Origin: Anaerobacillus isosaccharinicus
Lineage (GTDB): Bacteria; Bacillota; Bacilli; Bacillales; Anaerobacillaceae
Direction of reading: 5' to 3'
DNA length: 64,000 nucleotides
Assembly (NCBI RefSeq): GCF_001866075.3
Contig: NZ_CP063356.1
Location: forward strand, 3,710,164 to 3,774,163
Below, one piece after another: positions 54,751 through 64,000 of the stretch. The position numbers and the translations under genes are program-made. Each line of letters starts with the position of its first letter. The stretch's first letter is position 1. Under the pieces are notes generated by a model. That model was not told the DNA's origin, made no database searches, and saw only the letters and a program-made list of their open reading frames with translations.

Positions 54751-55917
54751 ATGACATCCACTTTAAATTTAAAAGCACTCTTATTTTTCTATTATTCAGC
54801 AATGACCATTATTATTGGCTACTTACCTGTTTACTTTCATGAAAATGGACTAAGCGGTGGTCAAATAGGTTTTTTGCTAGCTGTCGGTCCACTAGCAGCA
54901 ATGATTGCTCAGCCGTTTTGGGGTTATATGACGGATAAATATAAAACTTCAAAAAAGGTCATAATCGCTTGTCTTTTAGGCGCTATATTAGGCGCAGTAT
55001 TCATGTTTAGTATTTATAACTACATACTTTTAATTTTTGCTGTCTTTTTCTTTTTTGCCTTCATGTCCCCGGTAGGCGGTTTAGGTGATAGTCTTTCCCA
55101 AAAAACAGCCAATCGATTATCCGTTTCTTTTGGTTCAATTCGATTGTGGGGTTCCCTCGGTTTTGCAATCATGTCACTACTTGGTGGATTCCTTTTAGCA
55201 AAGATTGGAGTGCAATACATATTTCTTCCCTTTCTGTTTTTTATCTTGCTAACATTGGGAATTGCTTTTGGAGTAAAGGATGTTGAGACGTCAAAAAAAC
55301 CTATCGTTCTAAAAGAAGCGATAAAATTACTTGGAAATAAGAAATTCATGTTCTTTTTGGTAATAATGATGCTCATAACTATCACCCATCGAACAAATGA
55401 CAGTTTCCTAGGGATTTATATTGTTGAAAAGGGTGGGAGTGAATCGTTCATTGGCTGGGCTTGGTTTATTGGGGTTATGTCTGAAGCATTTATCTTTGCT
55501 ACAGCTACGCTTTGGTTTAGAAAGTATCATGCTTTAACGTTTATCGTAATATCTGGAATTTTGTTTGCGATACGCTGGTTTATTATGGGGATCATTCAGG
55601 ATCCTATGCTTGTTTTACCTCTACAAATTATGCATGGTCTTACATTTGGCATGTTTTATTTATGTGCATTCCATTTTATTACGAAACTAATCCCAGAAGA
55701 GCTCCAATCAACAGGGCATCTATTATTTTATTCTTTCTTTTTTGGATTATCGGGGATGATTGGCTCGAGTATTGGCGGAATCATTATCGAAGAAGTAAGT
55801 GTTTCGTATTTATATTCAATTTTAGCTTTTGTGGCAGCCGCTGGAGCTTTGTCTATTGGGATTTATAAATTGATCTATTTTGGACTAAGTAAGGAAAAGC
55901 TGTTGGAAGAACAATAA
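54751..55917 (+). CDS. MFS transporter (MFS_1-like, YwbF type)
   Basis: A 388-aa permease with twelve predicted helices. The motif WGYMTDKYKTSKKV after helix 2 is a loop typical of the family, and FGSIRLWGSLGFAIMSLLGG is like the LacY/nucleoside group. The substrate is unknown. Confidence 0.88.
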   Translation: MTSTLNLKALLFFYYSAMTIIIGYLPVYFHENGLSGGQIGFLLAVGPLAAMIAQPFWGYMTDKYKTSKKVIIACLLGAILGAVFMFSIYNYILLIFAVFFFFAFMSPVGGLGDSLSQKTANRLSVSFGSIRLWGSLGFAIMSLLGGFLLAKIGVQYIFLPFLFFILLTLGIAFGVKDVETSKKPIVLKEAIKLLGNKKFMFFLVIMMLITITHRTNDSFLGIYIVEKGGSESFIGWAWFIGVMSEAFIFATATLWFRKYHALTFIVISGILFAIRWFIMGIIQDPMLVLPLQIMHGLTFGMFYLCAFHFITKLIPEELQSTGHLLFYSFFFGLSGMIGSSIGGIIIEEVSVSYLYSILAFVAAAGALSIGIYKLIYFGLSKEKLLEEQ

Positions 55918-55996
55918 AAAGTCATATTTTTAAACAAAATTAGTGGGGCTCATGCTATACTAATATGGATGTTAGTTGGAAATGGAGGAATTATTT

Positions 55997-56545
55997 ATGC
56001 TAATACTTATAGGTGTTATTGCAGTGTTACTAATCTTTTGGGTCACTTCGTATAACTCACTTGTGAAATATCGTAATTGGGTTGAAGAATCGTGGGCACA
56101 GATTGATGTTCAATTAAAAAGACGTTTTGATTTAATCCCTAACTTAGTTGAAACAGTCAAGGGTTATGCAAAACATGAGCAAGAAACTTTAGCAAAAGTA
56201 GTTGAATTACGAAATCAAATTAGTGGTTCTGGAGCTAGATCAAGAAAAGATCAAATGGAAGCAAATGATCAGTTGTCAGGAGCTTTAAAAAATTTATTTG
56301 CTTTACGTGAAGCATATCCAGACTTAAAAGCAAACCAAAACTTTATGATGCTTCAAGAAGAACTAACGGGAACGGAAAATAAAATTGCCTATGCAAGACA
56401 GCTTTATAATAATACAGTTATGAAATACAACACGAAAATACAATCTGTCCCTACAAACATCGTTGCATCTTTTCATAAATTTGATCGTCGTGACATGCTT
56501 GAGACTAGAGCAGAAGAACGTGAAAATGTTCAAGTAAAGTTTTAG
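55997..56545 (+). CDS. lemA: LemA-family membrane protein
   Basis: A 182-aa protein. One N-terminal helix (LILIGVIAVLLIFWV) is followed by the LemA coil: YNSLVKYRNWVEESWAQIDV, then LKRRFDLIPNLVETVKGYA. I chose ATG 55997, 8 nt after GGAGG. It lies 11 bp before htpX, an arrangement common in Bacteria. Confidence 0.95.
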   Translation: MLILIGVIAVLLIFWVTSYNSLVKYRNWVEESWAQIDVQLKRRFDLIPNLVETVKGYAKHEQETLAKVVELRNQISGSGARSRKDQMEANDQLSGALKNLFALREAYPDLKANQNFMMLQEELTGTENKIAYARQLYNNTVMKYNTKIQSVPTNIVASFHKFDRRDMLETRAEERENVQVKF

Positions 56546-56556
56546 GGGAATAGTTC

Positions 56557-57435
56557 ATGTTACTATACGAACAAATCCAATCGAATAAACGTAAAACAAT
56601 CGTCATTGTTGCCTTTTTTATTGTATTTGTTATTGCTGTTGGTTCGACACTCACTTATATTATGGCAGGTGATTTTGTAACAGGAGCGATTTTTACGACT
56701 GTTTTTGCGACAATCTATGCTGGAATTATTCTTATGTCAAGTACGAAAGTCGTCATGAGTATGAACCATGCCAAAGAAATTAAGTCAAAAAATGAAAATC
56801 CTTTCTTATGGAACTCGGTTGAAAATTTAGCGATGGTAGCAAGGATTCCCATGCCGAGAGTATTCATTATCAACGACCCTAGTCCTAATGCTTTTGCTAC
56901 AGGAACTTCTCCGAAAAACGGTGCTGTTGCTGTGACAACTGGACTATTAGAACGGCTTAATAGAGAAGAGGTAGAAGGTGTTTTAGCCCATGAAGTTGCT
57001 CATATCAAAAATTTTGATATTAGACTAGCAACAATTGCCCTCGCCCTTGTTTCAGTTGTTGCTATCATTAGTGACCTTGGCTCGAGGATGATCTTTTATG
57101 CTAGAGGAGGAAGAGATAAGAAGCAACATCCAGCGGTATTAATTATCGCCCTTGTTTTGCTCGTCCTCTCGCCGTTAATTGCATCATTAATAAAGCTTGC
57201 TATATCAAGAAATCGCGAGTACTTAGCAGATGCTAGTGCAACAGAGTTAACTAGAAATCCAAATGCTTTAGCAAGTGCTCTTGAGAAAATTACTGGGGTT
57301 GCGACTCCTGTTAGAGAAGCATCAAGTGCTTCAGCGTCACTCTATTTTGCCGATCCCCTTAAGAAGAAAATGGCAGGTTTAATGTCGACACATCCACCTG
57401 CTGAAGAACGAATTAAAAGATTAAGACAAATGTAA
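56557..57435 (+). CDS. htpX: M48 zinc protease HtpX
   Basis: A 292-aa membrane protease for quality control of membrane proteins. It has four membrane helices (two N-terminal, two after residue 155), HEVAH (near 145-149) with the third ligand Glu in NREYLADASAT, and FATGTSPKNGAVAVTTGLL. Its gene follows lemA. Confidence 0.96.
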   Translation: MLLYEQIQSNKRKTIVIVAFFIVFVIAVGSTLTYIMAGDFVTGAIFTTVFATIYAGIILMSSTKVVMSMNHAKEIKSKNENPFLWNSVENLAMVARIPMPRVFIINDPSPNAFATGTSPKNGAVAVTTGLLERLNREEVEGVLAHEVAHIKNFDIRLATIALALVSVVAIISDLGSRMIFYARGGRDKKQHPAVLIIALVLLVLSPLIASLIKLAISRNREYLADASATELTRNPNALASALEKITGVATPVREASSASASLYFADPLKKKMAGLMSTHPPAEERIKRLRQM

Positions 57436-57443
57436 AACGAAAC

Positions 57444-57480
57444 AAAAGCAGATAACACATTTTTTGTGTTATCTGCTTTT
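57444..57480 (+). terminator. Rho-independent terminator
   Basis: AAAAGCAGATAACACA, TTTTT, TGTGTTATCTGCTTTT after htpX. Confidence 0.92.
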
Positions 57481-57600
57481 TAAAATTATGGAAATTGTTT
57501 TTTACAAAAGTGTGAACAATTTGATAGATTTGTGATATATTTACTATAAATACATAACTTTTTGATTAATAGAAATAGAGAGAAAAAAGGAGGGTAAGGT

Positions 57601-59280
57601 ATGAGCAGTTTGCGTGGGAAGATTATAAGTGGATTTTCTGTCATTTTACTTTTGTTAGTTCTTATGTCTGGATATAGTCTTTATAATGTTCATCAAATTA
57701 ATAACGACGTAGAGCAAATTGTGCAAGAGGATTTAGAAAGAGTTTCGTTAAGTGATGAGTTAGCTTACAATATGGCAGAACGATTAGCATTAGTTCGGGG
57801 TTATATTTTACTTGGTAAAAAGGAATATAAAGAAAGTTATATCGAATTAACTGAGCAAAGCTATGTATTAGAAGAGGAATTATTAGCGATCCACGAAGAT
57901 ATAAAAATTATCAATTTAGTAGAGAAAAGTCAGCTTTGGGATCGTCTTATTAGTGGGAGAATATTCCCGATGTTTGAGGCGAATGGAAGAGAAACGGCTA
58001 TTATTAGTATTCAGTATCAGGTAGATCCTTTAGCAAATGAAGTTGTGGAAGGTTATCATCAATTAGCCCTAGCTGGGAAAGAGCATATTATTAACCAAGG
58101 TAAAGATATGATGTCTCGTGGCGATACGATTGTTTTATTCAATATTATTGCTACCGTCATTGGAATTGTTATTTCTCTGGTTGTGGCTTTAATAACTGCG
58201 AAGAAAATTGTCGCACCTATTACAGCAGTAGTTAATGTAGTCGAGCGAGTAGCTAAAGGAGATTTGACTGGAAAAGCGATTGAAGTTAAATCAAATGATG
58301 AATTAGGCCGGTTGACGGCGTCAACAAATGAAATGGCTATTAATTTACGGAGTTTACTTACGAAAACAACGGAAACGTCAAGCCAAGTGGCTGCTGCGTC
58401 TGAAGAACTAACTGCTAGTTCTCATCAAACGACTGTAGCTACAAATCAAATTGCAGCAACGATTAAAGATGTTGCTCAAGGTGCTGAAGTTACTGTAAGT
58501 GGAACGAAAGAAAGTGCTAGAGCTATGGAAGAAATGACGACTGGTATTCAAAGAATTGCTGAGTCATCTTCCGTTGTTGCTGAAAGTTCATTAGATGCAA
58601 CACATGAAGCACAAGAAGGTAATAAGTCATTGCAACGAGTAATTGAGCAAATGAACTCTATTAGTGAGGCTGTAAAAGAAGCAACAGTCATTATCGGTCG
58701 TTTAGGTGAACGTTCAAATGAAATTGGTAGTATTTTAGGAGTCATTACGACAATTGCCGATCAAACAAATTTATTAGCTTTGAACGCTGCTATTGAAGCG
58801 GCTAGAGCAGGTGAACATGGAAAAGGTTTTGCGGTTGTTGCTGATGAAGTTCGTAAGCTTGCTGAAGAATCTCGTCAGTCTGCTGCGAAAATCTCGTCAG
58901 TTATCCATGAAATTCAAGCAGAAACATCAGTTGCTGTTAAAACAATGGATAATGGTACTAAAGAAGTAGAGGCTGGTATTAATGTAGTTGAAGAAACAGG
59001 CTATGCTTTTGAACGAATTTTAGGTGCAATCCAAAATGTATCTTCACAAATTCAAGAAGTTTCGGCAACTGCAGAACAAATGTCTGCAAGTTCTGAAGAA
59101 GTAAGTGCATCTGTGGATGAAATGGCTAACGTTGCTGTCGAAACTGCCGAGCACTTCCAATTAGTTGCTTCAGGGGCTGAACAGCAGTTATCTTCAATGG
59201 AAGAAATCAAAACTTCAGCAAATAACTTAAGCGAGTTAGCCCAAGAACTACAAGAAGAAATTAAGAAGTTTAAACTATAA
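57601..59280 (+). CDS. Methyl-accepting chemotaxis protein
   Basis: A 559-aa chemoreceptor. Helix 1 (about 9-29), a four-helix-bundle sensor of about 145 residues, helix 2 (about 177-200), HAMP (to about 255) and the signalling domain with the hairpin [20 protein letters not shown], then [20 protein letters not shown]. The ligand is unknown. GGAGGG precedes ATG. Confidence 0.95.
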   Translation: MSSLRGKIISGFSVILLLLVLMSGYSLYNVHQINNDVEQIVQEDLERVSLSDELAYNMAERLALVRGYILLGKKEYKESYIELTEQSYVLEEELLAIHEDIKIINLVEKSQLWDRLISGRIFPMFEANGRETAIISIQYQVDPLANEVVEGYHQLALAGKEHIINQGKDMMSRGDTIVLFNIIATVIGIVISLVVALITAKKIVAPITAVVNVVERVAKGDLTGKAIEVKSNDELGRLTASTNEMAINLRSLLTKTTETSSQVAAASEELTASSHQTTVATNQIAATIKDVAQGAEVTVSGTKESARAMEEMTTGIQRIAESSSVVAESSLDATHEAQEGNKSLQRVIEQMNSISEAVKEATVIIGRLGERSNEIGSILGVITTIADQTNLLALNAAIEAARAGEHGKGFAVVADEVRKLAEESRQSAAKISSVIHEIQAETSVAVKTMDNGTKEVEAGINVVEETGYAFERILGAIQNVSSQIQEVSATAEQMSASSEEVSASVDEMANVAVETAEHFQLVASGAEQQLSSMEEIKTSANNLSELAQELQEEIKKFKL

Positions 59281-59288
59281 TTTATTCA

Positions 59289-59535
59289 AAAAAGAGGCTG
59301 GGACATAACTAAAGTGTTTAACAGAAAATCCGAACAATACAAAACCATAGCGGAGGAAATATACGTAGACTCCTGCGGGATGAAAGGCAAAGGTGAGACC
59401 CCACAGTGCGTAAGCACGAGGAGGCTCACCAGCCGCCCGCGGAAAGCGAAGTATATTTCCGAAGCGAAGGATATGCACCAGATATTTCGTTCGGATTTCT
59501 CATTGATTAAAACGCTTTTGTCCCAGCCTCTTTTT
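59289..59535. repeat. 247-bp MITE-like element
   Basis: Perfect 17-bp terminal inverted repeats, AAAAAGAGGCTGGGACA at 59289-59305 and its complement at 59519-59535. An inner GC-rich part has AGCGGAGGAAATATACG near 59350 and CGAAGTATATTTCCGAAGC near 59447 as partial complements. No coding capacity is supported. Similar sequences with GACTCCTGCGGGA and CCGCGGAAAGCG cores are widespread in Bacillaceae genomes (from memory). Confidence 0.85.
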
Positions 59536-59553
59536 GCTGTTTTTAAACCTTAA

Positions 59554-60042
59554 TTACTTTCTGTTCATAAATTTTATCATCACGAGCTCATGAATCGGGG
59601 CTTGTGTTGCTAAATAGAGCAACCAAGGTAAGCGGGGATGAAAGTGCTCTAGGGCAATGACTGAATTCCCATTACAGCGAAAAAATGTAAACGTCCCTTC
59701 CTGCTCAGTTTTCGCTAATAACCCTCCTGCAACACGATATTGTACTTTTTGATCGTCATGTTCTTGAAGCTTAAGAACTAGAAGTGGTTTTTTTAAGAAA
59801 AAAAATGATAATTGATATTGATCACTTGTATTATTGATCTTTATTATTTTTTTTGAAGCTTTAGTAAGCCATCGAAAATATGTATTAGCAAGCTCCAGAG
59901 GTGGAATTTCATCTGGACTTACCTGTATGGAACAGTATGTTTTTAAGGCTTTACTACTCGCGATTAATCGGTTCTTTTTTAATGTGACCGTGTATTTATG
60001 TTGTAGTTTTTTATCAAATACTCTTAAAAGTTCTGCACCCAT
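59554..60042 (-). CDS. Hypothetical protein, 162 aa
   Basis: A soluble protein starting MGAELLRVFDKKLQHKYTVT. I chose ATG 60042 because GGTG lies about 6 nt upstream; a GTG at 60051 is the longer choice. It is basic and beta-rich in prediction, and no family is recognised. Confidence 0.65.
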   Translation of the reverse strand: MGAELLRVFDKKLQHKYTVTLKKNRLIASSKALKTYCSIQVSPDEIPPLELANTYFRWLTKASKKIIKINNTSDQYQLSFFFLKKPLLVLKLQEHDDQKVQYRVAGGLLAKTEQEGTFTFFRCNGNSVIALEHFHPRLPWLLYLATQAPIHELVMIKFMNRK

Positions 60043-60132
60043 TATTATCACCAGCTTTTTCTAAAAATTTACTGTGTAAAAAAACGTTAAATGACTCACT
60101 CTAATCATAACAGTAAAATGAGGAGTGACAAC

Positions 60133-60801
60133 ATGAAAAGAGGCATATTAATAAGTATTGGTCTACTGATGCTCGTTTTATATATAAATGGATGCGGTAT
60201 AAATGATCGGGGAGTTGACCCAGGATTAGAAAATGATCCTGCTGCAAGATTTCACGCCCATGATCATCAGCGTGGAGAAGGATTTGGCTTTTTTAATCAA
60301 CAACGAGACCGAAAAAATCCGATTGCAAATATGGTGACGAGGGACGAACGACCGGGTCGTGGAATGAACGGTATTCTAGATCGACGTCCTCCAGAGATGA
60401 ATCAAAGAATATCAAGGTTTGAAGCGACAGAAGAACAGAACGATTTGAGGCCAGGTCCAAAAGCATTTTCCAGTCAGAGTGATGACAACTTGCCAGAGCA
60501 AATTACATTAGAGCTTTTGCAGATGGAAATGGTCCGTGACGTGAGGGTCATTAGTTATCACAATCAATTGTTAGTAGCTGTTGAATGTGAGACAAATGAC
60601 ACTAACGATATAAAAAATGAAATTAGTCAATTAATTACTGATAAATATCCAAACAAAGAAATCATTGTTGTAACTGACCGCCGTGCAGTAGACCGTATTC
60701 GTATGTTGGACGACGGCTTACAAAGAGGGCAAACAGAAGATAATAATCAGCAGTTCAGAGAGTTTTTTGATGATACAACAGGTCCGATTGCAGGACATTA
60801 G
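60133..60801 (+). CDS. YhcN/YlaJ-family sporulation lipoprotein
   Basis: A 222-aa lipoprotein. The signal MKRGILISIGLLMLVLYING ends in a Cys (lipobox YINGC). A polar low-complexity stretch (about 25-120) is followed by the YhcN/YlaJ domain (ELLQMEMVRDVRVISYHN, then VVTDRRAVDRIRML). I chose ATG 60133 after GAGGAGTG. Family members sit in the spore inner membrane. Confidence 0.88.
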   Translation: MKRGILISIGLLMLVLYINGCGINDRGVDPGLENDPAARFHAHDHQRGEGFGFFNQQRDRKNPIANMVTRDERPGRGMNGILDRRPPEMNQRISRFEATEEQNDLRPGPKAFSSQSDDNLPEQITLELLQMEMVRDVRVISYHNQLLVAVECETNDTNDIKNEISQLITDKYPNKEIIVVTDRRAVDRIRMLDDGLQRGQTEDNNQQFREFFDDTTGPIAGH

Positions 60802-60805
60802 GATG

Positions 60806-60836
60806 TAGGGCTAACCGTGGTTAGCCCTATTTTTTT
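60806..60836 (+). terminator. Rho-independent terminator
   Basis: TAGGGCTAAC, CGTG, GTTAGCCCTA, then a T run. Confidence 0.92.
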
Positions 60837-60907
60837 CGGATTATTTTAAGAAGAAATTGGAATTATGGTATGATAGATTCATGAGACTATGATATGAGGT
60901 GCATGAA

Positions 60908-61387
60908 ATGAAAACGTTTAAATTATGTTCGTTAGTTGTGTTGTTAGATAACGATATTGAGCCAAAGGAAATTCCCCTAGTTGACGGATTAATTATTAAT
61001 AAAGAGGAAGTGCAAAAAAACTGGCTTATTGAAGCTGTCGTAACACCAAAGCTTGAGGGGTATTTCATAAAATTAAATGAAACACAGGAAAAGTTCATGG
61101 TTGAAGCAACCATTACAAAAAAATCAAATGCGCCAGCTACTTTTGTTTGTACTGTGAAGAGCATAAACCACATTCAAAATCATATTAGTGTTCTACTTGA
61201 TGGTTTATTAGTTGTGAAAGAAGATGATTTCTCAGATATGATTTTACGAACTATTTTAGAGGAGGGCTTTGAAGGAGAAGAAATTCTTAAAGAATTTAAA
61301 AAAAGAAAGAAAGATCGCGGTAGAGCTATTCAAGGAGCTTTAAACAATGCTTTTGTTCAAGTGAAGGGGAAGTTTTTTGATAATTAA
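60908..61387 (+). CDS. YwpF-like protein
   Basis: A 159-aa soluble protein: MKTFKLCSLVVL then IPLVDGLIINKE, resembling YwpF of Bacillus (from memory). I chose ATG 60908 after GAGGTG. The function is unknown. Its tail is very basic (KEFKKRKKDRGRAIQG). Confidence 0.65.
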   Translation: MKTFKLCSLVVLLDNDIEPKEIPLVDGLIINKEEVQKNWLIEAVVTPKLEGYFIKLNETQEKFMVEATITKKSNAPATFVCTVKSINHIQNHISVLLDGLLVVKEDDFSDMILRTILEEGFEGEEILKEFKKRKKDRGRAIQGALNNAFVQVKGKFFDN

Positions 61388-61426
61388 AGAGTTTAACATT
61401 AAATTTTTTATGGAAGGAAGTTACGT

Positions 61427-62281
61427 TTGAAGATTATTGATGCACATATGCACTTTTCTAATATTGGGAGTTTTCGAGATACAGCGAAAGAACGTTCTCA
61501 CATTGATTATTCATATGAAGGTTTGCTAAAAGAATACAGGGAGGCAAATGTTGTTCTAGGAATTGGGATGGGGGTGACAGAACAACAATTGGGTGGTTTC
61601 CCTGATGCAGCGTCCTCAACACCAATGGGATTAGATATGCTTGAAGATAAGCATACAAGCATTGTTTGTTGTCCTGGGGTAAACCCCCATTCTTTAGGTA
61701 ACGAACAACTGTTAGCATTAGAGTCTGAAATAACCAACGATCGAGCAGTAGGGATAAAGATCTATTTAGGCTATTATCCTTATTATGCCTACGATAAAAT
61801 TTATGGACCTGTCTATGAGTTGGCGGCTGCATATAACGTTCCTGTTGTATTTCACTGTGGTGATACCTATTCGGAGCGAGGCCTGTTAAAATACTCCCAT
61901 CCACTCACGTTAGATGAAGTGGCAGTTCAAAACCGAAATGTTACGTTTATGATGGCTCATTTTGGCGATCCGTGGGTGTTAGATGGAGCGGAGGTCGTTT
62001 ATAAAAATTCCAATATGTTTGCTGACTTGTCAGGGCTAATTGTTGGGGACAGAAAAGAAGTACATAGAATTTCAACTACACCGCATTTCTATGATCACTT
62101 ACGACATGCTATAACGTTCTGTGATCATTATGAAAAGTTGCTGTTTGGAACCGATTGGCCACTCGTTCAAGTTCAACCTTACATCGAGTTTATTAAAACA
62201 TTTATTCCAGAAGGGTATGTAGAAGATGTTTTTTACAATAATGCCTTAAACGTTTTTCCGAAAATCAAGCAGTTTTTATAG
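61427..62281 (+). CDS. Amidohydrolase-family metal hydrolase
   Basis: A 284-aa TIM-barrel protein. IDAHMHF gives the first two His ligands, VGIKIYLGYYPYYAYDKIY the strand 4 region, PVVFHCGDTYS and FMMAHFGDPWV the middle ligands, and FGTDWPLVQ the last Asp. It fits the COG2159 type (amidohydro_2). It starts at TTG after GGAAGGAAG. The substrate is not predictable. Confidence 0.88.
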   Translation: MKIIDAHMHFSNIGSFRDTAKERSHIDYSYEGLLKEYREANVVLGIGMGVTEQQLGGFPDAASSTPMGLDMLEDKHTSIVCCPGVNPHSLGNEQLLALESEITNDRAVGIKIYLGYYPYYAYDKIYGPVYELAAAYNVPVVFHCGDTYSERGLLKYSHPLTLDEVAVQNRNVTFMMAHFGDPWVLDGAEVVYKNSNMFADLSGLIVGDRKEVHRISTTPHFYDHLRHAITFCDHYEKLLFGTDWPLVQVQPYIEFIKTFIPEGYVEDVFYNNALNVFPKIKQFL

Positions 62282-62288
62282 TAGTATG

Positions 62289-62315
62289 GGTGTCCCAGTA
62301 GCTGAGACACCTTAT
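62289..62315 (+). terminator. Rho-independent terminator
   Basis: GGTGTCCCAG pairs with GCTGAGACACC in part, followed by TTATTTCT. Confidence 0.65.
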
Positions 62316-62370
62316 TTCTACGGAAAATGAAATCTCTATTAATTTAGATTTCGAAGTTAATCTTTCATTA

Positions 62371-62401
62371 ACTCTACACTTTACACTCTACATTCTACAC
62401 T
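62371..62401. repeat. Imperfect 7-bp repeat remnant
   Basis: CTCTACACTTTACACTCTA and the following bases are the reverse complement of the GTAGAGT unit, with point changes. It is related to the array at 43207-43273. Confidence 0.6.
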
Positions 62402-62405
62402 AAAT

Positions 62406-62771
62406 CTAAGAAAGCTTACTATTGGATATAAAAAAATGACTAAGCCGTTCTTGCACTTTATTTCTTAAGTTGGCATTTAAAAAACGACTTGTTTTTACAT
62501 ATCCACGGTAGTAACAATAGAATTCTGAGAAAGTTCCATCGTTAGGTCCGAATTCTATTTTCATACTTTGTGTATGTAATTGTTTTTTTATTTCAAACAA
62601 TTCTTTGCTAATAATACCAATGGAAGAGTGGATTAGTTGTAAATAGGGCTCTTTTAATTTAAAAAATGATTTTTCAACAGCGATTAAGTCATTTTGCAAA
62701 ACTTTACGAGCTAATGTTAGAACAATGAACGCTTCAAAAAGGCGTTCTTCTTGTTGAGATAAACCATTCAT
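62406..62771 (-). CDS. YhjD-like hypothetical protein, 121 aa
   Basis: A helical protein (LFEAFIVLTLARKVLQNDL, SFFKLKEPYLQLIHSS, YYRGYVKTSRFLNANLRNKVQ). The FKLKxPYxxLI and RNKVQExL features recall YhjD of Bacillus, a sporulation-linked protein (from memory). GGAGGAG lies before the start. Confidence 0.65.
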   Translation of the reverse strand: MNGLSQQEERLFEAFIVLTLARKVLQNDLIAVEKSFFKLKEPYLQLIHSSIGIISKELFEIKKQLHTQSMKIEFGPNDGTFSEFYCYYRGYVKTSRFLNANLRNKVQERLSHFFISNSKLS

Positions 62772-63051
62772 CTGTTAAAGCTCCTCCTTCAAAAGAACTT
62801 ATGTTCGTATTTTTATTTTAATTGATGACAAGCTTTTTTGCAACTCTTGTCTTGGATTATTGGCCACCAAAATTTCAAGAACTTCACCTAGATACTTTCA
62901 TACTTTGTCTAATTGTGGTATTTTATAAACGGGTTATGTTACTAGCCGCATTTTTAAAATCTACTAACTCTACTGGCAAGACCGCCGGCGGCACAGTTTA
63001 TTTAAATTTGCTTTAGTGAATAATAGAGGAAAAAAGGAGGATTTATTTAAG

Positions 63052-63813
63052 ATGCGTTTTATGAAATTTGGTTTAGTTACTTTATTGCTATTATTATTGA
63101 TTGCTGGATGTGGTCAAGGGACTACGGAGGAACGGACTGGTGCTAAAGATGAGCAACCACCAGTTGCAACGGACGAAAAGCCACCAGCTGCTGAAGAGGT
63201 TACGCCAGTTGAATATCCACAATTTCATGCTGCCCTTCAACCAGATGAAAGAGCTGTAAAAATGGTAACGAGTAAAGGGGACATTATGATACGTCTTTAT
63301 CCAGCTTATGCACCGTTAGCAGTAGAAAATTTTATTACACATAGTGAAAATGGTTACTATGATGGAGTTCTTTTTCATCGGGTAATGAATAACTTCATGA
63401 TTCAATCAGGAGATCCTGATGGAACTGGTATGGGAGGGGCAAGCATTTATGGAGATCCTTTTGACGATGAGTTTTCTCCATCTCTTGCACATTTCAGAGG
63501 GGCATTATCAATGGCAAACCCAGGCCGCCCGAATATGAATGGAAGTCAATTTTTTATAGTTCAAACTGATGATTTCGACCCGGGGATGTTTGGACAGCTA
63601 GAAAAACAGATGGGAATCGAGTTTCCTGAAGAAACAATTAAACATTATGAAGAGCACGGTGGAACTCCTTACCTAGACTATAAGCATACTGTTTTTGGAC
63701 ATGTAGTTGAAGGAATGGATGTAGTCGATGCAATTGCCGCAGTAGAAGTTAATCCTGGAAATAATCGTCCTATTGAAGACGTTTATATTATAAGAATTGA
63801 AATTTTAAATTAA
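63052..63813 (+). CDS. Lipoprotein cyclophilin-type peptidyl-prolyl isomerase
   Basis: A 253-aa exported foldase. The signal MRFMKFGLVTLLLLLLIAGC ends in a lipobox. A Pro/Glu-rich linker is followed by the cyclophilin domain (from about residue 75): VLFHRVMNNFMIQSGDPDGT and NMNGSQFFIVQT hold the active-site Arg, Phe, Gln and the NGSQFFI motif. I chose ATG 63052 after AAGGAGG. Confidence 0.94.
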   Translation: MRFMKFGLVTLLLLLLIAGCGQGTTEERTGAKDEQPPVATDEKPPAAEEVTPVEYPQFHAALQPDERAVKMVTSKGDIMIRLYPAYAPLAVENFITHSENGYYDGVLFHRVMNNFMIQSGDPDGTGMGGASIYGDPFDDEFSPSLAHFRGALSMANPGRPNMNGSQFFIVQTDDFDPGMFGQLEKQMGIEFPEETIKHYEEHGGTPYLDYKHTVFGHVVEGMDVVDAIAAVEVNPGNNRPIEDVYIIRIEILN

Positions 63814-63873
63814 TGTTAGTAGGCTAAGGCTTGCTGCTAGTCGGTAAATCTTTAGCTTTTATTCATTAATAAG

Positions 63874-63904
63874 AAAGAGAGCTGACCTAAGCCAGCTCTC
63901 TTTT
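63874..63904. terminator. Bidirectional terminator
   Basis: GAGAGCTG, ACCTAAGC, CAGCTCTC, then TTTTC, between convergent genes. Confidence 0.88.
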
Positions 63905-63908
63905 CTTG

Positions 63909-64000
63909 TTAATTTAAAGTTTTTGTAAAAATAACGGTAGAGTAAGGTGGTAGGGTTACTATTCCGTCAGATATCGTGTATTCCTTTTTAGTAGCAAAGA
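63909..64000 (-). CDS. Partial CDS, C-terminus of a possible glycosidase
   Basis: The frame reads FATKKEYTISDGIVTLPPYS then TVIFTKTLN and stops at 63909, running off the window. The LPPYSTVIF end is like the C-terminal beta domain of alpha-amylase-type glycosidases. With only 29 residues this is a weak family call. Confidence 0.5.
   Translation of the reverse strand, partial: FATKKEYTISDGIVTLPPYSTVIFTKTLN

Noticed and set aside
62822-63016. 64-codon frame before the cyclophilin gene
   Set aside because: Poor ribosome binding site and no family; it overlaps the upstream region of the next gene.

Overview
The window comes from a low-GC, endospore-forming member of the Bacillaceae. It carries several small acid-soluble spore protein genes (sspP, sspO, sspN, tlp), and the order sspP-sspO-aconitase followed further on by tlp and a YneP-type thioesterase recalls Bacillus subtilis. 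Unusually for this family it also has a complete selenocysteine (Sec) system, which suggests one of the alkaliphilic or facultatively anaerobic lineages. The genus is inferred, not shown.

Positions 1 to about 14.9 kb are an accessory region full of recombination genes: a partial unknown gene, an XRE regulator, a 3.4-kb TniA/TniB-like transposon (1112-4534), two tyrosine recombinases, a decayed serine recombinase and a 2.5-kb IS21-family element (9066-11575). Both transposons sit inside genes that can be read again, in frame, once the element and one target-site copy are removed. One is a 329-aa protein with a possible PD-(D/E)xK nuclease core. The other is a 729-aa zinc-hook ATPase resembling RloC/PrrC-type anticodon nucleases. 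The ATPase gene is divergent from a dynamin-like GTPase gene. The region ends at a tyrosine recombinase next to the 3' end of the Sec tRNA gene, so selC is probably the integration site.

Positions 14.9 to 25.0 kb are the selenium region: selC (tRNA-Sec, UCA), an odd 69-nt tRNA-like gene, a CNNM/CorC protein, selB overlapping a glycosyltransferase gene with SenB-like features, an array of 51-bp repeats, a LysR regulator, selD with an in-frame UGA, a small SelW-like selenoprotein (CxxU) with an in-frame UGA, a tiny membrane protein, and selA. SelD makes selenophosphate, SelA converts Ser-tRNA-Sec to Sec-tRNA-Sec, and SelB delivers it at UGA codons next to SECIS hairpins. Such hairpins are visible after both UGA codons.

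Positions 25 kb to the end are mostly ordinary chromosome: spore proteins, aconitase, DUF1657/DUF421 proteins, a Ku/LigD end-joining set whose polymerase part has a frameshift in an A9 run, CopC/CopD, transporters, a double-AAA SpoVK-like ATPase, NAD synthetase, a PHP phosphoesterase, an RNase H-like protein, MetA, a two-gene 2-hydroxyacyl-CoA dehydratase/activase-like system of unknown substrate, a YkuI-like EAL protein, LemA, HtpX, a chemoreceptor, sporulation lipoproteins and a lipoprotein cyclophilin. Several repeats lie in the intergenic spaces (a 7-bp tandem array, a three-copy palindromic repeat, a 247-bp MITE-like element). The window ends in the C-terminus of a possible glycosidase.
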